Counted from the stretch's first letter, positions 25,876-35,991 are shown. The stretch: 64,000 nt of DNA from an uncultured SAR116 cluster alpha proteobacterium (GCA_902530325.1 CACAAB010000002.1:1-64000); one strand, 5' to 3'. Notes: generated by a model from the sequence alone, not told the origin. Numbers and translations are program-made.

Positions 25876-27066
25876 TTATAGAGTATCAGAAACGCCCCAT
25901 ATATTCGTTACCTGACTTGATAAAACTCCACCATTTCCATGAGCAACAGATAATTTAGCATTATCAATCCAACCACCATTTAGTCGTTGACCAACATCAT
26001 CTCCTGAAGCATTTCTTAACTGCCTTAAGGCTTCTAAAGTTACAAAAAGACCGTACATTCCAGGATGGACACAGGATAACCCACCACCATTAGTGTTTAC
26101 TTTTAAGTTTCCAACAGGTCCTATATTATTATTTTTTACAAGTTCTTTAGCTTCTCCTTTTTTACAAAAGCCTAAGTCCTCTAGGAACAAAAGAGTATTT
26201 ATTGTAAATGCGTCATATAATTGAATAGTACTCATATCATTCGGTTTATAACCAGACATACTAAATGCTCTTTTTCCACTTTCAATAGCCGATGTTTGTA
26301 CCAAATCAGGCATTTCAGAAATCATACGATGGTGATGTTCCATTGCTGCACCAAGAAGATAAATAGGAGTGTTTTTGGTATCTTTTGCCCTATCTGATCT
26401 AGTCATAACAATAGCGGCACCTCCGTCTGTTACAAGACAACAATCTAATTTTCCGAGAGGATCAACAATAGGCCTTGCAGACAAAACATCATTTACCGTT
26501 AATGGACCATCTTGATGAGTATAAGCCCTAGGATTTAATAAAGCCCAATCTCTTGCTGAAACTGCCACATTAGCAAGATCTTCTCGAGTTGCACCAAACT
26601 CATTCATGTAACGTTTAGCTGATAAGGCATATGCAGTTACAGGCATTCTTGGCTGATATTGAGCCTCATAGGGCATGGCTTCGGAGATAGTTTTAAACCC
26701 ACCTGCACTTTTTTGATTAGATCCGTACGCAACAACAGCTACATTGATCAAACCTGCATCAAGAGCCATTGCAGCGGTTAGAATGTGAGATAAAAAACTT
26801 GACCCACCTATTTGCGACCCATCTGCAAATTTTGGTTTTACACCCAAATACTCAGATAATGACATTGCAGCCATAGAATGAAAAGCAGTTGCAGCAAAAA
26901 CTCCATCTACTTCTTTTAATTTTATTCCTGCATCGTCTAAAGCATCATGAACAGCACTTGCCATTATTTCCATAGCACTCCAACCAGATGCTAATCCACA
27001 TCCACTCTCTGCTAAACCTACGACAGCAGTTTTACCTCTTAATCTATTTATTTCATTTTGATCCAT
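25876..27066 (-). CDS. SCP2-type thiolase-like protein lacking the nucleophilic cysteine
   Basis: A 396-residue thiolase-fold protein of the SCPx/Ltp2-like group. Where canonical thiolases have the acylated cysteine, this has GGSSF at 87-91, and the C-terminal catalytic region reads CVHPG and VAHGNGG. Members of this group pair with DUF35 proteins and can act as retro-aldolases (Ltp2 with ChsH2) or non-standard thiolases. The DUF35 gene is immediately upstream (12-base gap) and the acyl-CoA synthetase precedes that. Function is therefore cleavage or formation of a C-C bond on an acyl-CoA, not ordinary thiolysis. Confidence 0.82.
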   Translation of the reverse strand: MDQNEINRLRGKTAVVGLAESGCGLASGWSAMEIMASAVHDALDDAGIKLKEVDGVFAATAFHSMAAMSLSEYLGVKPKFADGSQIGGSSFLSHILTAAMALDAGLINVAVVAYGSNQKSAGGFKTISEAMPYEAQYQPRMPVTAYALSAKRYMNEFGATREDLANVAVSARDWALLNPRAYTHQDGPLTVNDVLSARPIVDPLGKLDCCLVTDGGAAIVMTRSDRAKDTKNTPIYLLGAAMEHHHRMISEMPDLVQTSAIESGKRAFSMSGYKPNDMSTIQLYDAFTINTLLFLEDLGFCKKGEAKELVKNNNIGPVGNLKVNTNGGGLSCVHPGMYGLFVTLEALRQLRNASGDDVGQRLNGGWIDNAKLSVAHGNGGVLSSQVTNIWGVSDTL

Positions 27067-27077
27067 TAATTTAATCC

Positions 27078-27473
27078 TTATACAATATCAAAAATTACTG
27101 CTGGTTCTCCATTTAACGAAGAAATTCTAGCTTTAACCTTTTGACCAATTTCAACTTTATCTGGATCTATACCCTCAACTCTCGCCATCATCCTTGGACC
27201 TTCTTCTAGAGTAATCAAGGATAAGTTAAAGTCTCCACCCTTTTCAGGTAATCTTCTATTACAAGAAGAACTATACACTTCTCCATTTCCAGAGGCTTCA
27301 ACCCACTCAAGATCACGCTCACCACTTCCAGGAAATGCCACACGAGGATGAAAGAAAAATTTATTGAGACTTTTACATCTTTGAATCATAAATTTACCCT
27401 CCGATAAAAAATTCTTAAATTGCTGTTCTGGTCCTACTGTACCTTTTAAGTTTTCTGCCACTTTATCCTCCAT
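27078..27473 (-). CDS. DUF35 OB-fold protein, zinc ribbon degenerate
   Basis: A 131-residue protein with an N-terminal rubredoxin-like region and a C-terminal OB-fold (GNGEVYSSS through PAVIFDIV). In family members the N-terminal part usually holds four zinc-binding cysteines; here only one is seen (QRCKSLNKFF) and FHPRVAFPGSG stands where CxxC would be. It lies between the synthetase (one-base gap) and the thiolase-like gene. As in ChsH2-Ltp2 it probably forms a complex with the thiolase-like protein and helps position the acyl-CoA. Confidence 0.82.
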   Translation of the reverse strand: MEDKVAENLKGTVGPEQQFKNFLSEGKFMIQRCKSLNKFFFHPRVAFPGSGERDLEWVEASGNGEVYSSSCNRRLPEKGGDFNLSLITLEEGPRMMARVEGIDPDKVEIGQKVKARISSLNGEPAVIFDIV

Positions 27474-27474
27474 T

Positions 27475-29559
27475 TTATTTTTTTATAATTAGTGCATCAA
27501 GGGCTATCACTTCAGTTTCACTTACTAAAATTGGATTCATTTCTACTTGATCAACTTTATCTGAATTAGCTGCTATAAAGTTTGATAAATTTATAATTGC
27601 ATTTAACAATGAATTAATTTCAATAGGTGGCTTTCCCCTTGCGCCATAAAAAATATCTTTACTTTTTAGTGATAAAATCATTTGCTCTGCCTTTTGTTTA
27701 CTAACAGGAGCTTCTGCAAACACAATATCTTTCATTACTTCTGCATAAATTCCACCAAGTCCAAACATCACAATTGGCCCAAAAACTGGATCAATTTTAG
27801 CTCCTAAAATACATTCGATATCACCATTTTTCATTGGTGAAATCATTATTCCATCTATATTCGCATTAGGTGCACTATCTTTTACATTTTTAAAAATATC
27901 TTGGTAAGATTTTTTTGCTAAATCTAAATTATCTATGTTCAAAACCACACCACCAATGTCAGTCTTATGTTGAATATCCGAAGACACTATTTTCATAACA
28001 TACTTATCTTTGCCTTCTTTAAAGTAAGATGATAAGTCTTCAATATCTTTTATAAGAATCGGTTTTAATAATGGCAAACCAGCAGATAAAAGCACTTCAC
28101 TACAGTCAATTTCGTTTAAATTCTTGTTTGGTATGTCAACTTTGTAATTGTCTAAATTAATTTGGTTACTCTTAGGCTTTTCATTAAATTTTTCACCAAA
28201 AAACATAAGTGCTGACATTGCAACAATTGCTCTCGTAGGATCTTCAAGGCAGGGAAATCCTTCTTTTTCATACATTTTTATATATTCTTCAGATGCTACC
28301 ATACAGTTTATGAACAGTTTATCTTCATATCCCTTCATAGCTTGTTTTAACGCAGAAAGTAAAGGTTTGGACAAAACAGGAGAACCCGCAACTGAAGTCC
28401 AAAAACCTATCAATGCATCGTAGCCACCTTTGGAGAGCATTAAATCTGTGAATTTAGGTATTAATGTTAAATCATTAAAAAACTGGGCTGTTACATCAAC
28501 AGGATTCATTGGTGACGCGAAGGGTACAAGTTCTTTTAATTCATCTTGTGCGTCTTTTGGCATTGGGCCTACAATTAGGCCCTCATCTTCGGCTGCATCT
28601 GCCATGATTACTCCACCACCCCCTGAAATAGTAACTAATCCTAAATTTTTTCCAGCTGGGAATATTCTGGGCATTGTTGAATATGCTACATCTAACATTT
28701 CTTCTGTGCTTCTTACTCTATATGCACCATGCGCTCTCAATACTTCGTCGTAAACTTTGTCTTCACCTGCTAAAGAGGCTGTATGAGAGTTAGCAGCAGC
28801 CGCTCCTACTTCTGATCTTCCTACCTTCATAAAAATTACCGGTTTCTTTTCAGATCTTGCAGTGTCTAGTGCATCAGTAAATTGTTTACCGTCTTTAACA
28901 CTTTCGGCATACGCCATGATTGTGTGAACATCTGGATCTTCTGCCATAAGCTTGATAGTCTCTCCAACAGAGAGATCAACCTCATTACCAGTTGTCATCC
29001 AATATCTAATTCCAAGTCCTCTTTGATGTGATACCATATAAATGTGGCTTCCATAAGCTCCTGATTGACTCGCAATAGAAATACCACCTGGTTTAGGAGT
29101 TGCTCTATCTATAGTTGAAGTGAATGTAGGATAGAAGTTTTTGGCTGAATTAAATAGACCTAAACAATTTGGTCCAATAACTCTGAGACCACTCTCTTTG
29201 CTAATTTTTTTTATTTGATTTTGAAGGATCTCACCTTGACCTCCAATTTCTGCAAACCCAGACGAGAAAATTAATGCTGTTTTAGCCTTTTTAACTACTG
29301 CTTCTTGTAAAACTGATACGACAATATTGGAAGGTACTGCAACTAATATGAAATCTAAATCATCTTTTACATCTAATAAACTTGGATACGCTTTTATACC
29401 TTGTACTGTATCCCTATTAGGATTAATTGGGAAAATACCTCCAGAAAATTTTTGTTCTATCATATGAGCAAGTGGACGCCCTCCAATCCTCGCTTTGTTG
29501 TCCGAAGCGCCAACAATAGCAATAGACTTAGGAGACATAATTTCTTGCAATGTAATCAT
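27475..29559 (-). CDS. ADP-forming acyl-CoA synthetase (acetate-CoA ligase family)
   Basis: A 694-residue single-chain NDP-forming acyl-CoA synthetase. The N-terminal CoA-binding domain starts with IVGASDNKARIGG, the phosphorylated histidine is visible near residue 259 (NSHTASLAG), and an ATP-grasp domain occupies about residues 475-690. An AAGG ribosome-binding site precedes the ATG. First gene of the synthetase, DUF35 and thiolase-like operon. It makes an acyl-CoA from an acid, ATP and CoA; the acid is unknown. Confidence 0.9.
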   Translation of the reverse strand: MITLQEIMSPKSIAIVGASDNKARIGGRPLAHMIEQKFSGGIFPINPNRDTVQGIKAYPSLLDVKDDLDFILVAVPSNIVVSVLQEAVVKKAKTALIFSSGFAEIGGQGEILQNQIKKISKESGLRVIGPNCLGLFNSAKNFYPTFTSTIDRATPKPGGISIASQSGAYGSHIYMVSHQRGLGIRYWMTTGNEVDLSVGETIKLMAEDPDVHTIMAYAESVKDGKQFTDALDTARSEKKPVIFMKVGRSEVGAAAANSHTASLAGEDKVYDEVLRAHGAYRVRSTEEMLDVAYSTMPRIFPAGKNLGLVTISGGGGVIMADAAEDEGLIVGPMPKDAQDELKELVPFASPMNPVDVTAQFFNDLTLIPKFTDLMLSKGGYDALIGFWTSVAGSPVLSKPLLSALKQAMKGYEDKLFINCMVASEEYIKMYEKEGFPCLEDPTRAIVAMSALMFFGEKFNEKPKSNQINLDNYKVDIPNKNLNEIDCSEVLLSAGLPLLKPILIKDIEDLSSYFKEGKDKYVMKIVSSDIQHKTDIGGVVLNIDNLDLAKKSYQDIFKNVKDSAPNANIDGIMISPMKNGDIECILGAKIDPVFGPIVMFGLGGIYAEVMKDIVFAEAPVSKQKAEQMILSLKSKDIFYGARGKPPIEINSLLNAIINLSNFIAANSDKVDQVEMNPILVSETEVIALDALIIKK

Positions 29560-29653
29560 ATTGACCTTCTTTAAATTCTTTGTACTTTGGTATATTTACA
29601 AAATACAGAATAAATAATTTACTTCTTAAATCAAACTTTATAATTTTAGTTTG

Positions 29654-30883
29654 ATGTTTATTTATAAATTACCAAAAATTTTAATACTAACATGTTTTAT
29701 TCAGATGATTTCTATGGTTGGGTTTGCTATTTGGCCAATATACTTAATAGACCTTCAAGAACAGTGGAAGTTATCTAATAGCGAAGCAGGTTGGATTAGT
29801 GGTTCATTTTATATAGGTTATGTAATCGCCACTCCATTTTTAGTCAGTTTGACTGATACTTTTGATTCAAGGAAACTTTATGCTATTTCATGTTTAATAG
29901 GATCAGCAGGACTATTCTTTTTTTCTATTTTTTCAACAAATGCAATTAATGCCTCAATTTTCTGGTCACTTGTGGGAGTTGGGCTTGCAGGGACCTATAT
30001 GCCAGGTTTACAAATACTAAATTCTAGACTAAATAAAATTTCTAGAGAAAAATACGTTGCTGTATATACTTCATTTTTTGGACTAGGAACTGCTTTTTCT
30101 TTTTCTCTTTTTGGGATTTTAAAAAACTATAATGTTAGTTGGGAAAATGCTTTTCTTTTAGCTTCAGTTATACTCTTCTTATGTTCTTTTCCTCTTTTAT
30201 ATTTTTCTGGTGATGAAATCGAAGAGCGTCAGAAAAAGAAATACCAGGGAATCATCAAAGTCATTGTTCCTATTTTAAAAACTTTCAAAAATAAAAAAGC
30301 ATCCCCTTTTATATTAGGATATGGAGGCCATACATATGAATTATTTGGCTTCAGGAGTTGGACATTTCCTTGCATTGTTTTTCTTTCAAGCCACTTCAAA
30401 GTCTCTGTAAGTGACGCTTTCATTGCGAACAGTATTGCTTTAATGGGTTTTATAGGAATTTTTGCTTCAATATTTGGAGCAAAATATTGTATTGGCAAAG
30501 ATAGAGCAAGAATAGTTTCTAATATGGGAATTCTCTGTTTTTTTGGTTCAATATTTACAGCAGTCTCTTTTCTATTAAGCTTTTGGTTGGCTTTGTTTAT
30601 GCTTTTTTTATATAATAGCTTAATAATTTTAGATTCTGGTTCATTAACAACAGGTACAGTTGTCAATGGAGAACCTCATGACAGAGGTGTGAGATTGGCT
30701 TTGCACTCAATGGTTGGTTTTTTGGGAGGAGCTATAGGTGGACCAGTTGTAGGTTTTGTTTTAGACAATTTTGGAGGACAGGCAAGTCATTTGGCTTGGT
30801 TCATGTCTTTTTTATGCTTAGGTTTAGGTTCGCTTCTTTCAGCCTTGACATTTAGATATTACTTTTTCAAATATAAGATATAG
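29654..30883 (+). CDS. MFS transporter
   Basis: A protein of about 409 residues with 12 hydrophobic segments in the major facilitator arrangement, including DTFDSRKLYA in the first cytoplasmic loop. An alternative TTG start lies one codon upstream. It diverges from the acyl-CoA synthetase gene and is followed after about 30 bases by a reductase gene. It likely imports an organic acid used by the neighbouring enzymes; no substrate-specific motif is evident. Confidence 0.85.
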   Translation: MFIYKLPKILILTCFIQMISMVGFAIWPIYLIDLQEQWKLSNSEAGWISGSFYIGYVIATPFLVSLTDTFDSRKLYAISCLIGSAGLFFFSIFSTNAINASIFWSLVGVGLAGTYMPGLQILNSRLNKISREKYVAVYTSFFGLGTAFSFSLFGILKNYNVSWENAFLLASVILFLCSFPLLYFSGDEIEERQKKKYQGIIKVIVPILKTFKNKKASPFILGYGGHTYELFGFRSWTFPCIVFLSSHFKVSVSDAFIANSIALMGFIGIFASIFGAKYCIGKDRARIVSNMGILCFFGSIFTAVSFLLSFWLALFMLFLYNSLIILDSGSLTTGTVVNGEPHDRGVRLALHSMVGFLGGAIGGPVVGFVLDNFGGQASHLAWFMSFLCLGLGSLLSALTFRYYFFKYKI

Positions 30884-30913
30884 TTTAAACTTATCACAAC
30901 CTAGGAGATATTT

Positions 30914-31939
30914 ATGAATACTAAAATTTTACTTAATGAAAGACCTGTTGGAGAACCAACATTAGGTAATTTTAGAACAGTTAAAGAAGACATTGTTTCT
31001 CCTAAAGATGGAGAAGTACTTTTAAAAACAATTTATATGTCTTTAGATCCCTATATGCGAGGCCGAATGAATGATGCTAAGAGTTACGCAAAACCAGTAG
31101 GTATAGGTGAAGTTATGGAGGCTGGTGCTTTAAGTCAAGTTGTGGAAAGTAAATCTAAAATATTTAAAGCTGGTGATTTTGTTGAAGGCAGAACGGGCTG
31201 GCAAGACAATCCTACTGTAAATGAAAAAAAATTAAGATTAATTGATCCAAAAATGGCACCCCTATCAACTTCTATTGGTGTTTTGGGCATGCCAGGGACA
31301 ACAGCTTACGTTGGTATGCATAATTTTGCTAAACCACAAAATGGAGAAACTTTAGTTGTTTCAGCAGCAAGTGGTGCCGTAGGAGCGACTGTTGGTCAAA
31401 TTGGTAAAATTTATGGATGTAGAGTTGTAGGAGTTGCAGGTACCGAAGATAAATGTGAGTTTACTAAAACTGAACTTGGTTTTGATGAATGTGTAAATTA
31501 TAAGGATCCAAATTTTAAAGAAAAACTAAAATCTGCTTGTCCTGATGGTGTGGATATCTATTGGGAGAACGTTGGTGGTATTACTTTCGATACTGTTATG
31601 CCTCTCTTAAATGATTATGCCAGGATACCAGTTTGTGGACTTATTAGTTTGTATAATGCTACAAGTCTAAAAGGTGGAGAAAAAGATAGATTGCCCCTAT
31701 TATTTAGGCAAATACTTACAAAAAGAATGATGATAAAAGGTTTTATTGTTTTTAATCATTATGATCAAAGAGAAGAGTCAATCATAGCACTTTCAAAATG
31801 GATAAATGAAGGCAAGATTAAATATAAAGAAGACTTTGTTGAGGGCTTAGAAAATGCTCCTAATGCTTTCATAGGATTATTAAATGGTAAAAATTTTGGA
31901 AAGTTAGTAGTTAAAGTTAATCCCGACCCTACTATGTAG
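30914..31939 (+). CDS. NADP-dependent medium-chain oxidoreductase (CurA/PTGR-like)
   Basis: A 341-residue zinc-less medium-chain reductase of the leukotriene B4 dehydrogenase/curcumin reductase group. It has MSLDPYMRGRMND near residues 42-54 and the cofactor loop AASGAVGATVGQIG in the Rossmann half. An AGGAG ribosome-binding site precedes the ATG. These enzymes reduce the double bond of alpha,beta-unsaturated ketones and aldehydes. It follows the MFS transporter, perhaps as one unit, and converges on the fadB-like gene. Confidence 0.88.
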   Translation: MNTKILLNERPVGEPTLGNFRTVKEDIVSPKDGEVLLKTIYMSLDPYMRGRMNDAKSYAKPVGIGEVMEAGALSQVVESKSKIFKAGDFVEGRTGWQDNPTVNEKKLRLIDPKMAPLSTSIGVLGMPGTTAYVGMHNFAKPQNGETLVVSAASGAVGATVGQIGKIYGCRVVGVAGTEDKCEFTKTELGFDECVNYKDPNFKEKLKSACPDGVDIYWENVGGITFDTVMPLLNDYARIPVCGLISLYNATSLKGGEKDRLPLLFRQILTKRMMIKGFIVFNHYDQREESIIALSKWINEGKIKYKEDFVEGLENAPNAFIGLLNGKNFGKLVVKVNPDPTM

Positions 31940-31956
31940 TTATAGATAATTAAATT

Positions 31957-34053
31957 TTAATTTAAACTGTCAAAATTTTTGTTTTGTTTAACTAAATCTT
32001 CTAATAGCTTCGGAGGAGACCAAAATCTTGCGTCTTCTTCTGAATATTTTTGAATATTTTTCAATATTTTGTCTAATCCAATCATATCTGCATATTTCAT
32101 TGGACCTCCTCTCCATTTAGGAAATCCATAACCATTAGTAAATACAACATCGATATCTGAAGGCTTTAGTGCTATTTGTTCACTTAGAATTTTAGTCCCT
32201 TCATATACCATTGCAGCAATGTATTTATCTAATATCTCCTTATCATCAAATTTTTTCGGAGTTATTCCGGCTCTTTTTCTTTCTTGTTTACAAATTACTT
32301 CTATTTCTGGGTTAGGCGTAAGAAAATCTACATTTTCTCCATATAAATAATATCCTTTAGAAGTTTTTTGACCAAACCAACCTCTTTCACATACTCTATC
32401 AGGTATTTGCACATATCTATCATCTTTATGTCTGAATGGTGCTTTTCTTTTTCTTGTTGCCCAGCCTATATCTCCACCAGCTAAATCAATTACCTGGAAA
32501 ATTCCCATTGCACAGCCAAAATCTCTTATCACTTTATCAACATGAAATGGGCTTGCTCCATCCTCAACCATATGATACGTACCAACTAAATATTTTGAGA
32601 GAATTCTGTTACCTATAAAGCCATCACAAACTCCTGATCTTACTGGTACCTTTCTCATTTTTTTTGCTAAGTTAAAGGCAGTAGAAACAGTATCTTTAGA
32701 TGTTTTTTCTGCCACTACAACTTCTAAAAGTTTCATAATGTTAGCTGGAGAAAAGAAATGCAAACCAATAACCCTGCTTGGATTATCTACAACTGAAGCA
32801 ATTTCATTTACATTTAAATAACTAGTATTGGATGCTAAAATACAGTCTTGACTACAAATCTGATTTAATTTCACAAAGACTTCTTTTTTAATGTCCATGT
32901 TTTCAAATACAGCTTCTATTATCAAATCTCTATCTTTGAGCTCTGAGAAATTTGTTGTCGCAGAAAACATATCCATAGTTTTATTTTTTTGTTCAGTTGT
33001 AATTCTATTTAATTTAACGCTTCTATCATAAGTTGAAGTAATTTTTGCCTTGGCTTTTTGGATGGCTTCATCATTTTGTTCAATCATGATCACATTGAAA
33101 CCTGCATTCATAGCGGCCATAGAAATTCCAGTACCCATTGTGCCACCACCAATTATGCCAATTTTATTAAGTTCTATTGGTTTGCCTTCTTTTAATTCTG
33201 GTATTTTTGTATTAGCTCTTTCAGCAAAAAAAGAATGTATTAAACCTTGTCTTTGGGGACTTTCAATACATTCTTCAAATAATTTTCTTTCATTTAATAT
33301 AGCTTCAGCAAAATCTAATTTAAGACCCTCTTCTACAGATCTAATAATTGCATGAGGTGAAAATAAATTTTTGTATTTTTTGGATGCAGTATCTTTAAAT
33401 TTTAAAATAAGTTCGCTTGTTTCTTCTGTATCACTAATTTTATTTTGTATTTGAGAAGTGGGTCTTGGTCTAAATCCTTCTTTCACTAACTTTTTGGCAT
33501 ACTCAATACCATTATCTATAGTATTGTTATTTTCAGCAATCTCATCAATTATACCTGATGACAAAGCTTCTTTAGCTGGAACATGCTTGCCAGTAAGCAT
33601 CATATCTAAAGCCATATCAACGCCACATAATCTCGGAAGTCTTTGTGTTCCGCCGGCGCCAGGCAGTATTCCAAGTAATACTTCTGGTAAACCTACTTTG
33701 GTATTTGGAGCTGCAATTCTATAATGTGCTGACATTGCTACTTCTAACCCGCCACCAAGTGGAGTTCCGTGTAATGATGCAACAACTATTTTATTAAGAC
33801 TTTCAATTTTATCACAAATCTTTCCTAAAATTGGAGCATCTACTTTTTTACCAAACTCTTTTATATCAGCACCAGCAAGGAACGTTCTTTCAGGTGCTGT
33901 AATAACAATAGCTCTAATGTTTTCATTTAAAGATAAGTTATCAATAGTCTCTAATAGTCCAATCCTAACTGCAGCACTTATTGCGTTAACTGGTGGGTTA
34001 GAAATTTCTATAAGTGCTATTTCTTCTATTATTTTATGTTTAACTACTGTCAT
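31957..34053 (-). CDS. Bifunctional enoyl-CoA hydratase / 3-hydroxyacyl-CoA dehydrogenase
   Basis: A 698-residue two-part beta-oxidation enzyme. The hydratase half (about 1-190) carries both catalytic glutamates (GGGLE at 104 and GLPE at 124) and the oxyanion stretch. The NAD-binding half starts at about 297 with IGIIGGGTMG, and the HFFSPANIM histidine follows, with two C-terminal 3HCDH domains. The length is close to the FadB/FadJ and peroxisomal type. A GAGG ribosome-binding site precedes the ATG. No thiolase lies beside it, so canonical FadA must be elsewhere. It follows the nitronate-monooxygenase-like gene on the same strand. Confidence 0.92.
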   Translation of the reverse strand: MTVVKHKIIEEIALIEISNPPVNAISAAVRIGLLETIDNLSLNENIRAIVITAPERTFLAGADIKEFGKKVDAPILGKICDKIESLNKIVVASLHGTPLGGGLEVAMSAHYRIAAPNTKVGLPEVLLGILPGAGGTQRLPRLCGVDMALDMMLTGKHVPAKEALSSGIIDEIAENNNTIDNGIEYAKKLVKEGFRPRPTSQIQNKISDTEETSELILKFKDTASKKYKNLFSPHAIIRSVEEGLKLDFAEAILNERKLFEECIESPQRQGLIHSFFAERANTKIPELKEGKPIELNKIGIIGGGTMGTGISMAAMNAGFNVIMIEQNDEAIQKAKAKITSTYDRSVKLNRITTEQKNKTMDMFSATTNFSELKDRDLIIEAVFENMDIKKEVFVKLNQICSQDCILASNTSYLNVNEIASVVDNPSRVIGLHFFSPANIMKLLEVVVAEKTSKDTVSTAFNLAKKMRKVPVRSGVCDGFIGNRILSKYLVGTYHMVEDGASPFHVDKVIRDFGCAMGIFQVIDLAGGDIGWATRKRKAPFRHKDDRYVQIPDRVCERGWFGQKTSKGYYLYGENVDFLTPNPEIEVICKQERKRAGITPKKFDDKEILDKYIAAMVYEGTKILSEQIALKPSDIDVVFTNGYGFPKWRGGPMKYADMIGLDKILKNIQKYSEEDARFWSPPKLLEDLVKQNKNFDSLN

Positions 34054-34061
34054 CTTTTCCT

Positions 34062-35027
34062 CTAAATAAGTTTGCTTTTTGCCTCAATATACTCGTTATT
34101 AATTCTCTTCACCAACTCTCCTGCAGGCATTATACTTTTAACAGCAGAAATACCCTGACCAGAACCCCAAATTTCTTTCCAACTTTTTGGCTTTGAAGTT
34201 CCAGAGCTAAAATTCATTTTACTCGAATCACTTACTTCGAGATTGTCAGGATCAAGGCCCTGAGCTACGATAGAACCCTTTAAATAATTTCCATGCACTC
34301 CAGTAAACAAGTTTGTATAAACAATATCATCTGCAGATGACTCGGTAATCATTTCTTTATATCTTTGATCTGCATTAGCCTCATTGGTTGCAATGAATGC
34401 AGAGCCAATATACGCTAAGTCAGCACCCATTGCCTGAGCAGCGAGCACTGCTCCTCCATTAGCAATTGAACCTGATAGTAAAAGAGGTCCAGAAAACCAT
34501 TCACGAATTTCTTGAATTAATGCAAATGGTGAAAGTGTACCAGCGTGGCCTCCTGCTCCTGCGGCCACTGCCACCAATCCATCAGCTCCTTTTTCGATTG
34601 CTTTTTTTGCAAAGAAATTATTAATAATATCGTGCAAGACAATTCCTTTAGCCTGATGTGCAACTTCATTCACTTCAGGTCTTGCGCCTAAAGAAGTTAT
34701 CCAAACTGGCGCCCCCCATTTTGCACAAATATCAATATCTTTTTCTAACCTAACATTTGATTTATGAACTATGTGATTCACAGCATAGGGAGCGGCCGGA
34801 CTGTCAGGGTTTTCTTGATTATGCTTATCTAATTCTTCGTTTATCCTTTTTAACCATATCTCTAGCATATTAGGCTCACCCTCTCCTTCCCTAGCATTTA
34901 AACAAGGAAAAGAACCAATAATACCTGCTTTACATTGAGCTATAACCAAATCTGGATTTGATATTATAAATAACGGAGATCCTATTACTGGTATTTTTAA
35001 TTTATCTAAGGGTGATATAAGTGACAA
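34062..35027 (-). CDS. Nitronate monooxygenase-like FMN protein
   Basis: About 321 residues, a TIM-barrel flavoprotein with GAGAGGHAGTLSPFAL, the FMN phosphate-binding and active-site stretch of the NMO/2-nitropropane dioxygenase family. The frame opens at 35060, but the TTG at 35027 sits six bases after AAGGAG and gives the family start (SLISPLDKLKIPV), so it is preferred. The family includes true nitronate monooxygenases, enoyl reductases and uncharacterised members. It is eight bases upstream of the bifunctional beta-oxidation gene, which hints at an acyl-CoA-related role. Confidence 0.83.
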   Translation of the reverse strand: MSLISPLDKLKIPVIGSPLFIISNPDLVIAQCKAGIIGSFPCLNAREGEGEPNMLEIWLKRINEELDKHNQENPDSPAAPYAVNHIVHKSNVRLEKDIDICAKWGAPVWITSLGARPEVNEVAHQAKGIVLHDIINNFFAKKAIEKGADGLVAVAAGAGGHAGTLSPFALIQEIREWFSGPLLLSGSIANGGAVLAAQAMGADLAYIGSAFIATNEANADQRYKEMITESSADDIVYTNLFTGVHGNYLKGSIVAQGLDPDNLEVSDSSKMNFSSGTSKPKSWKEIWGSGQGISAVKSIMPAGELVKRINNEYIEAKSKLI

Positions 35028-35161
35028 ATTTATCTCCTTTTTAACATAATTTCTTTCCAATAATTATTTAACACGCTAATAATGATCACTTCAATTATTT
35101 TAATTACATAATTATAATTTTTATATAATATTATCTTATTAATATAAATTTGGGGGATTAA

Positions 35162-35962
35162 ATGTTTTTAAATGAAACTGATTTAGAAAAATTTGACAAA
35201 GATGGTTATTTATTCTTTCCTAAACTATTTAATTCTGATGAAGCATCATTATTAAAAGAAGAAGCTGACAAAGTATATTTAGAAGATAGAAAAGAAGTTT
35301 GGAAAGAAAGTACAGGAGTTGCTAGAACAGCTTTTGCTGCACACACTTATAACGAGGCTTTTAGAAGGTTAGCTGCTCATCCAAGGTTGATTGATCCAGT
35401 ATCCCAAATATTAGATGGTGATGTTTATATGCATCAATTCAAATTAAATGCTAAGGCAGCGTTTGACGGAGCTGTGTGGCAATGGCATCAAGATTATGGA
35501 ACTTGGAAAAGAGATGACGGAATGCCAGAACCAAGAGCTATGAATATTGCAGTATTTCTTGATGATGTAACTGCAGCGAATGGACCATTGCTTTTTATAC
35601 CAGGAAGTCATAAAACAGGAGTGATTGACGCAGGTCACGATTTAAAGACAACAAGCTATCCACTATGGACATTAGATAATGAAAAAGTATTAGAGTTAGC
35701 CGAAAGAGGTGGATGTGTAGCTCCTACTGGACCAGCCGGAAGTATGTTAATGTTTTCTTCTTTGTTGGTTCACGCTAGTCCTCCAAATATTTCTCCTTTT
35801 GGGCGAAGTATTGTCTACCTTTCTTTGTGTCATGTAGATAATCATATCCAAAACTTTAATCGTGAAGAATGGATTGCTCATAGAGATTTTACACCTATTA
35901 AAAAACTCAATGATAATTGCCTTAACGAGTTAGTAAATATTGGTGTTAGTGCAGCCGAATAA
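35162..35962 (+). CDS. Phytanoyl-CoA dioxygenase (PhyH) family protein
   Basis: A 266-residue Fe(II)/2-oxoglutarate oxygenase. The iron ligands are His109, Asp111 (WHQDYG) and His204 (VHASPP), and Arg215 fits the 2-oxoglutarate site. The WHQDYGTWKRDDGMP segment resembles the EctD-like branch. A strong GGGGG ribosome-binding site precedes the ATG. It is the first gene of a short plus-strand unit with a tyrosine phosphatase and an SAF-domain dehydrogenase. The substrate is unknown; the family hydroxylates many small molecules, so the name should not imply phytanate. Confidence 0.88.
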   Translation: MFLNETDLEKFDKDGYLFFPKLFNSDEASLLKEEADKVYLEDRKEVWKESTGVARTAFAAHTYNEAFRRLAAHPRLIDPVSQILDGDVYMHQFKLNAKAAFDGAVWQWHQDYGTWKRDDGMPEPRAMNIAVFLDDVTAANGPLLFIPGSHKTGVIDAGHDLKTTSYPLWTLDNEKVLELAERGGCVAPTGPAGSMLMFSSLLVHASPPNISPFGRSIVYLSLCHVDNHIQNFNREEWIAHRDFTPIKKLNDNCLNELVNIGVSAAE

Positions 35963-35991
35963 TTAATAATTTTTGAACGAGGGAAACTTTT

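Noticed and set aside
27078-29559. A standard acetyl-CoA acetyltransferase and zinc-binding DUF35 pair
   Set aside because: The nucleophilic cysteine and most zinc-ribbon cysteines are missing, so a normal assignment is not supported.
2611-35962. A phytanate alpha-oxidation pathway from the PhyH-family gene plus the TPP enzyme
   Set aside because: The two genes lie about 31 kb apart, the PhyH family is broad, and its EctD-like motif gives no support for phytanoyl-CoA.
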